Origin: Salinirussus salinus
GTDB taxonomy: Archaea > Halobacteriota > Halobacteria > Halobacteriales > Haloarculaceae
Length of the DNA stretch: 64,000 bases
Assembly (NCBI RefSeq): GCF_009831455.1
Contig: NZ_WOWO01000003.1
Coordinates: 248,001 to 312,000, forward strand
Direction of reading: 5' to 3'
Made by a program: the position numbers and the translations under genes
The notes under the pieces: generated by a model
What the model was told of the DNA's origin: nothing
Databases searched by the model: none
Seen by the model: the letters and a program-made list of their open reading frames with translations, nothing else
Shown here: positions 41,287 to 49,788 of the stretch, piece after piece
How the letters are laid out: each line of letters begins with the position of its first letter
How positions within the stretch are numbered: position 1 is the first letter of the stretch

Positions 41287-41973
41287 ATGTCCGGGCCCGA
41301 CGGACCCGACGCCGAGACGGACGCTCACGACGGCAACGACCCCGCCCTCGAGGGGACCGACCTCGATGGGGACCTGGAGGCGGCCATCGCCGAGAACCCC
41401 GAGGCCGTCGCCGCGTTCGTCCGCCGGCTCGACGCGGTCAACGAACTGCTCGACGTCCTCGCGCTCGGCGAGAGCGCGCTCGACGACGAGATGGTCCGCG
41501 AGCTGGCCGGGACGACCGCCACGCTCGCCGAGTCCGCCGACGGGCTCGCCACCGAGGAGACCGTCGGGCTGGCCGAGGCCGTCGGGGAGAACGGCGCGGA
41601 GCTCCAGGCGGCGCTCGACTCGCTTCTGGCCCTGCAGCGCAGCGGCACGCTGGAGGAACTGGTCGAGATCGCGGACGTCCTCTCGCTCGCGACCGCCGCG
41701 CTGGACGACGAGATGGTCCGCGAACTCGCGTCGACCGGCGCCTCCCTCGGCGAACTCGCCGACACGGCCGCCGACGAGGACACCCGGGCGGGCGTCGAGA
41801 CGCTGCTCGCGGGGCTGGGCGAGGCCGAGCGCGAGCCCCCCGAGCGGGTCGGGCTCATCGGGCTGGCGAAAGCCTCCCGGGACCCCGACCTCCAGTACGG
41901 CCTGGGGTACATTCTCTCGCTCGCCCGCGCGCTCGGTCGCGCCCGCGCGGAGCCGACCGAGACGGGCGCGTAG
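41287..41973 (+). CDS. DUF1641 family protein
   Basis: The 228-residue alpha-helical acidic protein has two direct copies of ALDDEMVRELA (near 60 and 140) separated by LLALQRSGTLEELVEIADV, with a final VGLIGLAKASRDPDLQYGLGYILSLARALG motif. DUF1641 genes commonly sit next to SQR-like genes, though no catalytic role is known. It begins one base after the SQR stop, so it is part of the operon. Confidence 0.9.
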   Translation: MSGPDGPDAETDAHDGNDPALEGTDLDGDLEAAIAENPEAVAAFVRRLDAVNELLDVLALGESALDDEMVRELAGTTATLAESADGLATEETVGLAEAVGENGAELQAALDSLLALQRSGTLEELVEIADVLSLATAALDDEMVRELASTGASLGELADTAADEDTRAGVETLLAGLGEAEREPPERVGLIGLAKASRDPDLQYGLGYILSLARALGRARAEPTETGA

Positions 41974-42060
41974 GCGACGGTACAAGTCGAGACGGGCGCG
42001 CAGGTTGACGGGTGGGAACGCGGCCGGGCGCCGGGCCGTGGCCGGCGTCCGCACTCCCCC

Positions 42061-42657
42061 TCAGACAAGCAGCTGGATGTCGGCCTCGGCCATGTCCTGG
42101 ACGGCGGTGGCCGCGCCGACGCCGGTCCTGACGCCGTCGAAGAAGTTCTCCTCGTCGTAGTCCATCAGCTCGATTGTCATCTGGCAGGCCTGGAACTCCA
42201 CACCCATCTCCAGGGAGGTCTCGATCAGCTCCTCGATGGTGGCGGTATCGTTGTCGTCGATGCGCCGCTCCATCATCTTCGTCGTGACCCGGTCCATTCC
42301 GGGGAGCGCGCCGACGACGTTCGGGACGGGCATGTTGGGGTTGCCCACCGAGCTCAGCTTCAGGTCCTTCGAGCGCTCCTCGTGGAGGATATCCAGCCCC
42401 CAGAAGGTGTGGAAGACCGTCACGTCGTAGCCGAAGGCCGCGGCGGTGCTGGCGAGGATGAGCGGCGGGTAGGCCATGTCCAGCGTCCCCTTGGTGGCGA
42501 TGATCGCCATCTTCTTTCCGTCCTCGCCGTCGTCGGCGGTCGCGGCCGCGAGCTGCTCTTCGAGTTCCTCGACCCGTGCGGCGAGCTCCGCCCGGGAGGG
42601 AGCGTCCCCGTCCGGGCCGGCGTCGGCGTCTGCCTCCGGTTCGGTGTCGGTACTCAT
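42061..42657 (-). CDS. DsrE/DsrF/DrsH-like protein (DsrE2 type)
   Basis: The 198-residue protein has an acidic N-terminal coiled-coil (25-45), then the DsrE fold with KKMAIIATKGTLDMAYPPLI, FHTFWGLDIL and EFQACQMTIELM with a putative sulfur-carrying Cys 158. DsrE2-type proteins accept or pass persulfides with TusA. It follows the second DsrE gene on the minus strand by two bases, in an operon with tusA2. Confidence 0.9.
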   Translation of the reverse strand: MSTDTEPEADADAGPDGDAPSRAELAARVEELEEQLAAATADDGEDGKKMAIIATKGTLDMAYPPLILASTAAAFGYDVTVFHTFWGLDILHEERSKDLKLSSVGNPNMPVPNVVGALPGMDRVTTKMMERRIDDNDTATIEELIETSLEMGVEFQACQMTIELMDYDEENFFDGVRTGVGAATAVQDMAEADIQLLV

Positions 42658-42659
42658 CG

Positions 42660-43049
42660 TCAGAAGCTGAACACCTGGTCGGCGTCCTCGACTTCCTCGA
42701 GGAAGGTCGCGGCGCCGGCGAACTTCGTGGTCAGGGAGTCGTCGATGGCCTCCTGGTCCCACGCGAGCATGTCGAGTGTCGTGGTGCAGGCGACGGTCGT
42801 GACGCCCTCGCCCCCGTCGGCGACGAGCGCCTCGAGGAGGTCGTAGGGGTCCGGCATCCCCTCGTCCAGCAGTGGCTGGATCTCCGAGCGGTCCTTCTCG
42901 CCCTCCAGCAGGTGTGTCAGCCCGTCGAAGGTGAAGTAGACGAGCACGTCGGTCTCGGAGGCCAGCGCGGTGTGCCCGAGGTTCATCGCCATCGCCAGGC
43001 TCTTCGGGCTGTCGCTGTCGACGATGATCCCGATTTTCTCCATGGGCAT
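42660..43049 (-). CDS. DsrE family sulfur-transfer protein
   Basis: The 129-residue protein begins MPMEKIGIIVDSDSPKSLAMAMNLG and has VACTTTLDML with Cys 88, the candidate sulfur carrier, as in DsrE proteins. The start overlaps the tusA2 stop (TGATG). An alternative start at 43043 (MEKIGI) is possible. It would exchange sulfane sulfur with the adjacent TusA. Confidence 0.9.
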   Translation of the reverse strand: MPMEKIGIIVDSDSPKSLAMAMNLGHTALASETDVLVYFTFDGLTHLLEGEKDRSEIQPLLDEGMPDPYDLLEALVADGGEGVTTVACTTTLDMLAWDQEAIDDSLTTKFAGAATFLEEVEDADQVFSF

Positions 43050-43294
43050 CACTCGGTCTTGCGCACGTAGTGTTTGTACACGTCCTCGCCCTCCACCTGG
43101 TCGAGCAGCTTGACGCCGTCCGTCCCGGACGCCCAGCCGTCGATGTCGCTCATGCTGCCGGGGTCGGTCGCGAGCACCTCCAGCACCTCCCCCTCGGCGA
43201 GGCCGTCCGTGGCGGACTTCGTCTTCACCACTGGCATGGGACACGATGCACCCTTCACGTCGAGCGTCTCCGCGATGTCGAATTCTGCACTCAT
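43049..43294 (-). CDS. tusA: TusA-family sulfur carrier, second copy
   Basis: The 81-residue protein has the TusA motif TLDVKGASCPMPVVKTK with Cys 18 in CPMP. The remainder is typical (VLEVLATDPGSMSDIDGWA) and ends HYVRKTE. It differs in sequence from the copy at 39892, so the two likely serve different partners. It is the first gene of the tusA-dsrE-dsrE2 operon and carries a TATATTGTGCGC motif upstream. The ATG at 43294 is followed by the family start. Confidence 0.9.
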   Translation of the reverse strand: MSAEFDIAETLDVKGASCPMPVVKTKSATDGLAEGEVLEVLATDPGSMSDIDGWASGTDGVKLLDQVEGEDVYKHYVRKTE

Positions 43295-43328
43295 TGTTGG
43301 TCTACTCCGTTGGTCTGTCTTGGAGTCA

Positions 43329-43343
43329 GCGCACAATATACTC
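43329..43343 (-). promoter_or_regulatory. GCACAATATA motif in the tusA2 promoter
   Basis: On the plus strand the sequence is GCACAATATACTCCC (43331-43345), i.e. TATATTGTGC in the direction of tusA2, about 37 bases before its ATG. The same CACAATAT core occurs before tusA1. It is a candidate operator or TATA variant of the regulon. Confidence 0.5.
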
Positions 43344-43469
43344 CCACCGGTTAAAAGAATGTTGATCCATGGGCACGACACGAACAACTGCTCTCCCGAC
43401 GTGGTAGCGTTCGTCCTGTAGACAACGCGTGTTCGCACCTCAGAGCCGGGATGTCCGCTCTACCCCCGC

Positions 43470-43503
43470 CAAATTGTATTGTGCAACAATCGAATTATTA
43501 TGC
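43470..43503 (+). promoter_or_regulatory. TTGTGCAACAA palindromic motif before the rhodanese-MBL gene
   Basis: The stretch contains TTGTATTGTGCAACAATCG, in which TTGTGCAACAA is a near-perfect palindrome, followed by AATTATTATGC about 45 bases before the ATG at 43545. TTGTGC is shared with the promoter of the regulator gene at 49384 (ATTGTGCGG). It is a plausible binding site for that winged-helix protein. Confidence 0.55.
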
Positions 43504-43544
43504 AAACGCTTTAGTGGGTCACCGCAGTACGTGGGAGTGCACAC

Positions 43545-44738
43545 ATGGACGCTGAGGATTTCCCGACTCCGGACGTGCCGGTCGACACGGTCGCTCCGGA
43601 AGCGCTTCGAGACCGCATCGACAACGGCGAGGACGTGTTCCTCCTCGACGCCCGGATGAACTCCGAGTACGAGGAGTGGCACATCGAGGGCGAGACCGTC
43701 GAGTCGGTCAACGTCCCGTACTTCGAGTTCCTCGACGAGGAGATCGACGACGAGACCCTCGAGCAGGTCCCTGCGGACCGCACCGTGACCGTCGTCTGCG
43801 CGAAAGGCGGCGCCAGCGAGTACGTCGCGGGCCGGCTCGTCGAGCGCGGCTACGACGTCGAGCACCTCACGGAGGGAATGAACGGCTGGGCGACCATCTA
43901 CGACGCCGTCGAGGTCACCGGCTACGAGGGGAGGGGGACGCTCCTGCAGTACCAGCGCCCCTCCTCGGGCTGTCTGGGCTACCTGCTGTACGACGGCGAC
44001 GAGGCCGCGGTCATCGACCCGCTGCGCGCGTTCGCCGACCGCTACCTCGAGGACGCCGCCGACCTGGGCGTCGACCTCGTCTACGCCCTGGACACCCACA
44101 TCCACGCCGACCACATCTCGGGCGTGCGCGACCTGGACGCCGAGGGCGTGGAGGGAGTCATCCCCGCGGCCGCGGTCGACCGCGGCGTCACCTACGCCGA
44201 CGAGCTGACGACCGCCGCCGACGGCGAGACCTTCGCGGTCGGCGACGCGACCATCGAGGCGGTCCACACCCCCGGCCACACCACCGGGATGACCTCCTAC
44301 CTCGTCGACGACAGCTTCCTCGCCACGGGTGACGGGCTGTTCGTCGAGAGCGTCGCCCGGCCCGACCTCGAGGAGGGCGACGAGGGCGCTCCCGACGCCG
44401 CCCGCCAGCTCTACGAAACCATCCAGGAGCGGATCCTCCCGCTGCCAGAGGAGACGCTGGTGGGTGGCGCCCACTTCAGCGACGCCGCCGAGCCCGCCGC
44501 CGACGGCACCTACACGGCACCGCTTGGCGCGCTCGTCGAGGAGATGGACGCGCTCACGATGGACGAGGACGAGTTCGTCGACCTGATCCTCTCGGACATG
44601 CCGCCCCGGCCGGCCAACTACGGGGAGATCATCGCCACGAATCTCGGCCAGGAGTCGGTCGACGACGAGGAGGCCTTCACCCTCGAACTCGGCCCGAACA
44701 ACTGCGCGGCCAGCCAGGAATCGCTGGCCGGTGACTGA
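43545..44738 (+). CDS. Rhodanese-metallo-beta-lactamase fusion (persulfide dioxygenase type)
   Basis: The 397-residue protein has an N-terminal rhodanese domain (about 10-120; Cys 85 in VVCAKGGASEY) and a metallo-beta-lactamase domain of the ETHE1 type from about 130. It has THIHADH (184-190; His 185, His 187, Asp 189 and His 190), HTPGHTTG (241-248) and ATGDGLFVESVARPDL (260-275). ETHE1 oxidises a glutathione-type persulfide to sulfite with iron. The rhodanese first, MBL second order is the reverse of bacterial fusions I know. The thiol cofactor is unknown in archaea. Confidence 0.87.
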   Translation: MDAEDFPTPDVPVDTVAPEALRDRIDNGEDVFLLDARMNSEYEEWHIEGETVESVNVPYFEFLDEEIDDETLEQVPADRTVTVVCAKGGASEYVAGRLVERGYDVEHLTEGMNGWATIYDAVEVTGYEGRGTLLQYQRPSSGCLGYLLYDGDEAAVIDPLRAFADRYLEDAADLGVDLVYALDTHIHADHISGVRDLDAEGVEGVIPAAAVDRGVTYADELTTAADGETFAVGDATIEAVHTPGHTTGMTSYLVDDSFLATGDGLFVESVARPDLEEGDEGAPDAARQLYETIQERILPLPEETLVGGAHFSDAAEPAADGTYTAPLGALVEEMDALTMDEDEFVDLILSDMPPRPANYGEIIATNLGQESVDDEEAFTLELGPNNCAASQESLAGD

Positions 44739-44749
44739 GGGAGCCGACC

Positions 44750-45238
44750 GTGACTGACCCAGTCCTGCTCCAGGCCGCCGCCGACCTCTTTCCCAACGGG
44801 ATCGCCCGGTACGCGGTCGGCGGGCTGTTCGTCGGGCTCGGGGCGGCGGTCATCTACCTCGGGACCGGCATCAGCGCCGGCGCGAGCACCTTCCTCGAGT
44901 CGACGCTGTCCTACGTCTCCGGCCGGGCCCGGTTCCAGCGGTACGTCCGCTCGCGGGACTGGCGGCTCGTGTTCACCCTCGGGATCGTCCTGGGCGCCGG
45001 CGTCTACGCCGTCGCCTTCCAGGGTGGCGCGTGGCTGACCGACGTCCAGCCCTGGCGGCTGCTGGTCGGCGGCGTCTTCGTCGGCATCGGTACCCGCGTC
45101 GGGAAGGGCTGTACCTCCGGCCACGGGGTCTGTGGCGTCGGCTCGGCGTCGAAGACGTCGATCGCCGGCGTCATCACGTTCATCCTGGTCGCCATCCTGA
45201 CGGCCCAGCTCGTCGCTGCCCTGGGGGTGAGCCCCTGA
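44750..45238 (+). CDS. YeeE/YedE-type thiosulfate transporter, first half
   Basis: The 162-residue membrane protein has about four hydrophobic segments and the motif VGKGCTSGHGVCG (Cys 121 and Cys 128) that YeeE transporters use to pass thiosulfate. This is half of the length of a bacterial YeeE; the second half is the next gene. The start is a GTG at 44750 eleven bases after the rhodanese-MBL stop. Its stop overlaps the next start (TGATG). Confidence 0.88.
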   Translation: MTDPVLLQAAADLFPNGIARYAVGGLFVGLGAAVIYLGTGISAGASTFLESTLSYVSGRARFQRYVRSRDWRLVFTLGIVLGAGVYAVAFQGGAWLTDVQPWRLLVGGVFVGIGTRVGKGCTSGHGVCGVGSASKTSIAGVITFILVAILTAQLVAALGVSP

Positions 45239-45714
45239 TGGCCGGCGCACGAGACGGCGAGGGCCGGCACCCGCTGTTCATGCCGCTGGTCCTGGTCGGC
45301 GGCCTCGTCTTCGGGTTCGGCCTCGCGTACAGCCACATGGCCCGCCCGGAGGTCGTGCTGAACTTCCTCCAGTTCGAGGACTTCGGGCTGGTGTTCGTGA
45401 TGTTCGGCGGCGCCGCCGTGACCGGGGTGACCTTCTTCCTGGCCCCGCGGCTGCTCGACCGCGCACCGCTGACCGGCGACGGCTTCGAGCGCCGGCTCAA
45501 ATCCTTCGACCGGAACGTGCTGGTCGGGGGCGCCATCTTCGGGGCCGGCTGGGGGCTGTCGGGGATCTGTCCCGGCGCCGCCTACGCCAGCCTCGGGGTC
45601 GGCAACGTCACGATCCTCTGGGCGCTGGCGGGCATGTTCCTCGGCGCCTACCTCCAGGGCTACTGGCGGAGCCGGACGGCCGACGCCGACCCGGCGGCCA
45701 CGAGCGCCGACTGA
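45238..45714 (+). CDS. YeeE/YedE-type thiosulfate transporter, second half
   Basis: The 158-residue membrane protein has about four hydrophobic helices and the GLSGICPGAAYASLG motif (Cys 111), characteristic of the second half of YeeE. Together the two proteins likely form one thiosulfate channel. The start overlaps the stop of the first half, so both are made in a fixed ratio. Confidence 0.88.
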   Translation: MAGARDGEGRHPLFMPLVLVGGLVFGFGLAYSHMARPEVVLNFLQFEDFGLVFVMFGGAAVTGVTFFLAPRLLDRAPLTGDGFERRLKSFDRNVLVGGAIFGAGWGLSGICPGAAYASLGVGNVTILWALAGMFLGAYLQGYWRSRTADADPAATSAD

Positions 45715-45730
45715 CTCCCGCTTTCCCCTC

Positions 45731-46909
45731 ATGGACCTCTCTCTCCTCGCCCTGTTGCTGACGGCCGGCCTCGCGAGTCTCTTCATGGCGTGGGTGATCG
45801 GCGCCGGGTCGAGCGGCGCGACCCCCTTCGCGCCCGCGGTCGGGGCGAACGCCATCTCGACGATGCGGGCGGCCTTTGTCGTCGGCGTCTTCGGCTTCCT
45901 GGGCGCGGTCGTCCAGGGTGGCAACGTCTCCGAGGCCGTCGGCCGCGGGCTCGTCGGCGGGGTCACGCTCCCGGCGGCGGGCGTGATCGCCGTGTTGCTC
46001 ATCGGTGCCGGGCTCATGGCCGTCGGGATCCACACCGGTTACCCGATCGCGACCGCCTTCACCGTCACCGGCGCCGTCGTCGGCGTCGGCCTGGCGCTCG
46101 GGGGCACGCCCGTCTGGGCGAAGTACCAGCAGGTGGGGGCTGTCTGGCTCCTGACGCCGGTCGTCGGCGGCGGACTCGCCTACGGCATCGCCAGCGTCCT
46201 CCCCAGGGCGGACGCCCCGGAGCGGGTCTGTGTTCCCGCCCTCGCGGGGCTGGTCGGGGCCGTCCTCGCCAACGTCGACTTCGCCGGCCTCGGCCCCGGC
46301 GGGGAACCGGGGTCGGTCGCCGGGGCCGCCCGGCGGCTGCTCGCGCCCGGCAGTGGACTCGTCCCCGTCGCCGTCACCCTCGGGCTGGCGCTCGCGGTCG
46401 CGGTCCTCGTCCACTGGGACGTCAGCCGCGACGAGGCCGGCGGGCTCCGGCGCGTGCTCCTGGCGCTCGGCTCGCTCGTGGCCTTCTCCGCGGGGGGGAG
46501 CCAGGTCGGGCTCGCCGTCGGTCCCCTGCTCCCCCTGATGGACGAGGTCGGGGCCGTCACCCCGGCGGTCGTCCTCGCCGGCGGGGGTGCCGGGATACTG
46601 GTCGGCTCCTGGACCGGCGCCCCGCGCATGATCAAGGCGCTGGCCCGGGACTACTCCTCGCTGGGGCCGCGCCGCTCGATCGCCGCGCTGGTCCCCTCGT
46701 TTCTGATCGCCCAGACCGCCGTCCTGCTCGGCGTGCCGGTCTCGTTCAACGAGATCGTCGTCTCGGCGATCATCGGCAGCGGCGCCGCCGTCGGCGGGAG
46801 CGGCGCGGTCAGCGCCCGGAAACTCCTCGTGACCGTCGGGGCGTGGGCGGGGTCGTTCGGCCTCGCCTTCGGGCTGGGCTACGGCGCGGTGGCGCTCTCA
46901 CCGCTGTAG
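45731..46909 (+). CDS. PiT-family inorganic anion permease
   Basis: The 392-residue protein has about ten helices and PiT-family marks, GANAISTMRAAFVVGVFG near residue 40 and GSGAAVGGSGAVSARKLL near 355. PiT proteins move phosphate or sulfate with a cation. The location next to thiosulfate transport suggests sulfate is plausible, though phosphate cannot be excluded. It follows the YeeE pair by 16 bases and ends convergently with the Usp gene. Confidence 0.85.
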   Translation: MDLSLLALLLTAGLASLFMAWVIGAGSSGATPFAPAVGANAISTMRAAFVVGVFGFLGAVVQGGNVSEAVGRGLVGGVTLPAAGVIAVLLIGAGLMAVGIHTGYPIATAFTVTGAVVGVGLALGGTPVWAKYQQVGAVWLLTPVVGGGLAYGIASVLPRADAPERVCVPALAGLVGAVLANVDFAGLGPGGEPGSVAGAARRLLAPGSGLVPVAVTLGLALAVAVLVHWDVSRDEAGGLRRVLLALGSLVAFSAGGSQVGLAVGPLLPLMDEVGAVTPAVVLAGGGAGILVGSWTGAPRMIKALARDYSSLGPRRSIAALVPSFLIAQTAVLLGVPVSFNEIVVSAIIGSGAAVGGSGAVSARKLLVTVGAWAGSFGLAFGLGYGAVALSPL

Positions 46910-46923
46910 GCCGCCGCGGCCGG

Positions 46924-47760
46924 TCAGGCCGTCCGCGGCGGCGGGACCAGGTAGACGTTCCCCCGTGCCCGCGCCACCAGGTCCTCGGAGACGCTCCCGA
47001 GCATCAGTCGCCGGAGCCGGCTCTGCCCGCGTGACCCCACCAGCGTCGTCGTGGGTGTGACCGCCTCCTCGACCGCGAGGATCTCCTCGGCGGGACTCCC
47101 CTGTCGGACCCGGATGTCGGTGTCGATGTCCCACCCTTCGAGGGTGTCGGCCAGCTCCCCGAGCCGGGTCTCGGCGTCCACGTCGGCGTCGTCTTTCGGC
47201 GACTCGACGTGGACCAGCGTCGCCTCCTGGGTGGCGTGCCGGAGATACGAGAACGCGTCGAAGGCCCGCTGTGCGTTCTCCGAGAAGTCGGTCGCGTACA
47301 GCATCCGCTGGAACAGGTGCTCCCGGAGCAGCTCGGGGTCGTCCACGTCGCGCTCGACACGGTTGACCAGAAGCGGCGCGACGGTCGTCCGCGCGAGATT
47401 TCGAGCCGTCGAGCCGATCACGCGGTTCGCGAGCGGGCTCTGCCCCCGGGAGCCGACGATGGTCATGTCGGCGTGGACCGTCCCCGCCACCCCGTTGATC
47501 CGGCGGTACGGCGTCCCGCGGACGACGTGGGTCTCGACCTCGAAGCCCGCCGCCTCCATCACGTTCCGGTAGCGGTCGAGCCCCTGCCGGCGGCGCTTCT
47601 CGAGCCCCATCCCCGGCATCCCCGCGTGGACGTTCGAGGGAACGACCGTCACCAGGTGGACCGTATCGACGCCGACCCGCTCGAGACACTCCAGGCAGGT
47701 CTCGTTCTCGATCGCCGCTTCACTCGCCGCCGAGAGGTCTGTCGCGTACACTGCCCTCAT
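46924..47760 (-). CDS. Two-domain universal stress protein with a CxxC motif
   Basis: The 278-residue protein has two Usp domains, each with the ATP-binding GSRGQS...GS motif (near 108-122 and 243-257). The first starts with MRAVYATDLS and has an unusual TCLECLE with Cys 22 and Cys 25, which could sense redox state or bind metal. A shared ACAATATTATAG motif lies just upstream on the minus strand, tying it to the sulfur regulon. Its role is unknown. Confidence 0.85.
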   Translation of the reverse strand: MRAVYATDLSAASEAAIENETCLECLERVGVDTVHLVTVVPSNVHAGMPGMGLEKRRRQGLDRYRNVMEAAGFEVETHVVRGTPYRRINGVAGTVHADMTIVGSRGQSPLANRVIGSTARNLARTTVAPLLVNRVERDVDDPELLREHLFQRMLYATDFSENAQRAFDAFSYLRHATQEATLVHVESPKDDADVDAETRLGELADTLEGWDIDTDIRVRQGSPAEEILAVEEAVTPTTTLVGSRGQSRLRRLMLGSVSEDLVARARGNVYLVPPPRTA

Positions 47761-47780
47761 GCCCGACGGTTCGTCACACA

Positions 47781-47808
47781 GCTATAATATTGTTTGGATC
47801 GTACAACA
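47781..47808 (-). promoter_or_regulatory. AATATTGTTT motif before the Usp gene
   Basis: The plus strand reads ATAATATTGTTTGGATCG (47784-47801) and includes TGTACAAC-like ends; on the minus strand it is AAACAATATTAT about 30 bases before the Usp ATG. A near-identical 12-base sequence ATAATATTGTAT occurs at 48023-48034 before the TauE operon. Confidence 0.5.
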
Positions 47809-48018
47809 GAGGGCGGTCCAGACGCGGCCCCGGGGCGGGTGTCAGCTCCGGGTCCCGACCCGACAGCGCCGGATGCTCTCCTCCCGGCCCGGCGGCGCCG
47901 GCGGCGGCGCGCGCGAGCAGCACTGGCGGGTCCCGAGCCCCGGCTGTCGGCGCGTCCCCGGACCCGCTATATTCGGATAACGTATGGATGTATCCCGGTC
48001 GGTTAGGCGTCACATCCG

Positions 48019-48040
48019 CAGCGATAATATTGTATAGCAA
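48019..48040 (+). promoter_or_regulatory. AATATTGTAT motif before the TauE operon
   Basis: GATAATATTGTATAGCAA (48022-48039) lies about 90 bases before the 49-residue gene. It matches the motif before the Usp gene in the same plus-strand orientation. A third, CACAATATCG (48101-48110), is closer to the start. This 366-base intergenic region otherwise has no ORF. Confidence 0.5.
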
Positions 48041-48126
48041 ATCCAAAACCGTTAAACAGTACACCGGATTACCCATGCGTGAGCAGAAACCCATGAACGA
48101 CACAATATCGAACGGGGTATCGACCG

Positions 48127-48276
48127 ATGTTCGGGCTTGAGAACGCGACCGGCGTCGAGGGGGCGGTCCTCGTCATCGGTGTCGTCCTGGCCGAGGCGGT
48201 TCTCCTGTACGTCGGGTACGGGCTCCTCGAACGGCTGCTGGGGCCGGCGCTGGTCGACGTACTCAGAGGGGACTGA
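48127..48276 (+). CDS. Small membrane protein, 49 residues
   Basis: The ORF encodes MFGLENATGVEGAVLVIGVVLAEAVLLYVGYG and then LLERLLGPALVDVLRGD, a single transmembrane helix of about 20 residues. It ends 2 bases before the TauE gene, so it is surely cotranscribed. I recall a similar short haloarchaeal family listed as DUF7512, but I cannot confirm it. It may be an accessory subunit of the exporter. Confidence 0.7.
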   Translation: MFGLENATGVEGAVLVIGVVLAEAVLLYVGYGLLERLLGPALVDVLRGD

Positions 48277-48278
48277 CA

Positions 48279-49304
48279 ATGGAGCTATTCGGTGTCGCGC
48301 TCTCGTTGCTGGCGCTGTTTGCCGGATTCGGCGTGCTGATCGGGCTCCTCTTCGGCTTCTTCGGCATGGGGGGCTCGTTCCTGGTCACGCCTGCACTGAT
48401 CGTGATGGGCTACGACACCAGCGTCGCGGTCGCCTCCGGGCTCGCGTTCGTGTTCGCCACGTCGGTGATCGCGACGCTCAAACACCGGGATCTGGGTCAG
48501 GTCGACTACAAGCTCGGCGTGCTCATGATCGCCGGGACGACCGCGGGGATCGAGGTCGGGAAAGTCGGGCTCCACTGGCTCGAGGGGCTCGGGCTCGCGA
48601 ACACCGTCGTCAGCGTCGTCTACATCGGCCTGCTCGGCGGCATCGGCGTGTTCATCACCTACACCGCGGTGCGGGGTGGCGGTGGCGGCATCAGCCACGA
48701 CGCCGAGGCGGAGGCCGACGCCGACGACATCCCCGACATCGCGAAGACGATCCAGTCCTACCGGGTCCCGCCGATGATGCGCCTCCGTGGCGGGATCAGG
48801 GTCTCCCTGTGGATGATCCTCGGGGTCGCGTTCGCGACGGGCCTGCTCTCCGGCTTCCTCGGGGTCGGCGGCGGGTTCATCCGGATGCCCGCGCTGTTTT
48901 ATCTCATCGGCGTGCCGGTCCCCATCGCGGTCGGGACCGACCTCTTCGAGATCGTCTTCTCGGGCGGGATCGGGAGCTTCCTGTACGCCATCGACGGCGC
49001 GGTCGACCTCACCATCGTCGTCCCGCTTCTGGCCGGGAGCGCGCTCGGTGCCCGCCTGGGTGCCGCCGCGACCAGTATCGTCGACGAGGACGAGATCAAG
49101 GTGTACTTCGGCGTGATGCTCCTGCTCGGGGCAGTGGCCGTCGCCGTCCGCGAGATAGGCGGGCTCATCGACGCGCCCGTCCTCCAGCTCGTCTCGCTCG
49201 TGATCATCCTCGGGGCGGCCGCGCTCGTCTCCGGCGCCGTCGTCGTCAGCTCCGTCCGCGAACTGCGGGCCGAGACGACCACACCGACCCGCGCCCCCGA
49301 CTGA
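48279..49304 (+). CDS. TauE/SafE family sulfite exporter-like permease
   Basis: The 341-residue protein has about eight helices, with the TSUP repeats FGFFGMGGSFLVTPALIVMGY (near 25-45) and GFLGVGGGFIRMPALFYLIGVPVPIAVGTDL (near 190). An acidic loop DAEAEADADD lies between them. TSUP proteins export sulfite or sulfonates. Beside a persulfide-oxidising enzyme, sulfite export is the likely job. Confidence 0.9.
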   Translation: MELFGVALSLLALFAGFGVLIGLLFGFFGMGGSFLVTPALIVMGYDTSVAVASGLAFVFATSVIATLKHRDLGQVDYKLGVLMIAGTTAGIEVGKVGLHWLEGLGLANTVVSVVYIGLLGGIGVFITYTAVRGGGGGISHDAEAEADADDIPDIAKTIQSYRVPPMMRLRGGIRVSLWMILGVAFATGLLSGFLGVGGGFIRMPALFYLIGVPVPIAVGTDLFEIVFSGGIGSFLYAIDGAVDLTIVVPLLAGSALGARLGAAATSIVDEDEIKVYFGVMLLLGAVAVAVREIGGLIDAPVLQLVSLVIILGAAALVSGAVVVSSVRELRAETTTPTRAPD

Positions 49305-49324
49305 CCGTTCGGCCGCCGGGAACC

Positions 49325-49358
49325 GGCGCAATTGTGCGGGTTCCACACAAGTCTTTTA
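49325..49358 (+). promoter_or_regulatory. Promoter of the regulator gene with a CGCAATTGTGCG palindrome
   Basis: CGCAATTGTGCG (49328-49339) is a nearly perfect palindrome. TTTTAAC (49351-49357) lies about 30 bases before the ATG at 49384 as a TATA box. The palindrome is about 15 bases upstream, a position that fits autoregulation by the winged-helix protein. Confidence 0.55.
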
Positions 49359-49383
49359 ACGACCCGCCCCGTACGCGGGGTTA

Positions 49384-49788
49384 ATGCCGGATTCGATGTC
49401 AGAGCAACTCCAGCGGGACATGGTGTGTGAGGGGCTTCTCGAGTGTTTCCACGGGCTCAAACAGCTCGACAGGGAGTGTTTCGAGACGCTCGTGGAGGCC
49501 GACGACCCGCTGACCGTCGACGAGGTCGCCGAGCAGGTCGACCGCGAACGCTCGACCGCCTACCGGGCCATCCAGCGGCTGCTTCAGGCGGGGTTCATCC
49601 AGAAGGAACAGGTCAACTACGACCAGGGCGGCTACTACCACGTCTACCGGCCCACCGACCCCGAGAAGATCGCCGACGACATGCAGCGCCTGCTCAACGA
49701 CTGGTACGCCAAGATGGGCCAGCTGATCCAGGAGTTCGAGACCAAATACGGGCAACGCGAGCGCTCCGCCCCGCCCGCCGAGAGCTGA
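49384..49788 (+). CDS. Winged-helix transcriptional regulator with cysteines (TrmB/MarR-like)
   Basis: The 134-residue protein has an N-terminal helix with Cys 15, 21 and 32 (MVCEGLLECFHGLKQLDRECFE), a winged helix (about 42-95; LTVDEVAEQVDRERSTAYRAIQRLLQAGF), and a final helical region (NDWYAKMGQLIQEFETKYG). The three cysteines suit sensing of persulfide or redox state, but this is inference. It sits at the end of the sulfur island and carries the TTGTGC-type palindrome in its own promoter, making it the prime candidate for the regulator. Confidence 0.8.
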   Translation: MPDSMSEQLQRDMVCEGLLECFHGLKQLDRECFETLVEADDPLTVDEVAEQVDRERSTAYRAIQRLLQAGFIQKEQVNYDQGGYYHVYRPTDPEKIADDMQRLLNDWYAKMGQLIQEFETKYGQRERSAPPAES

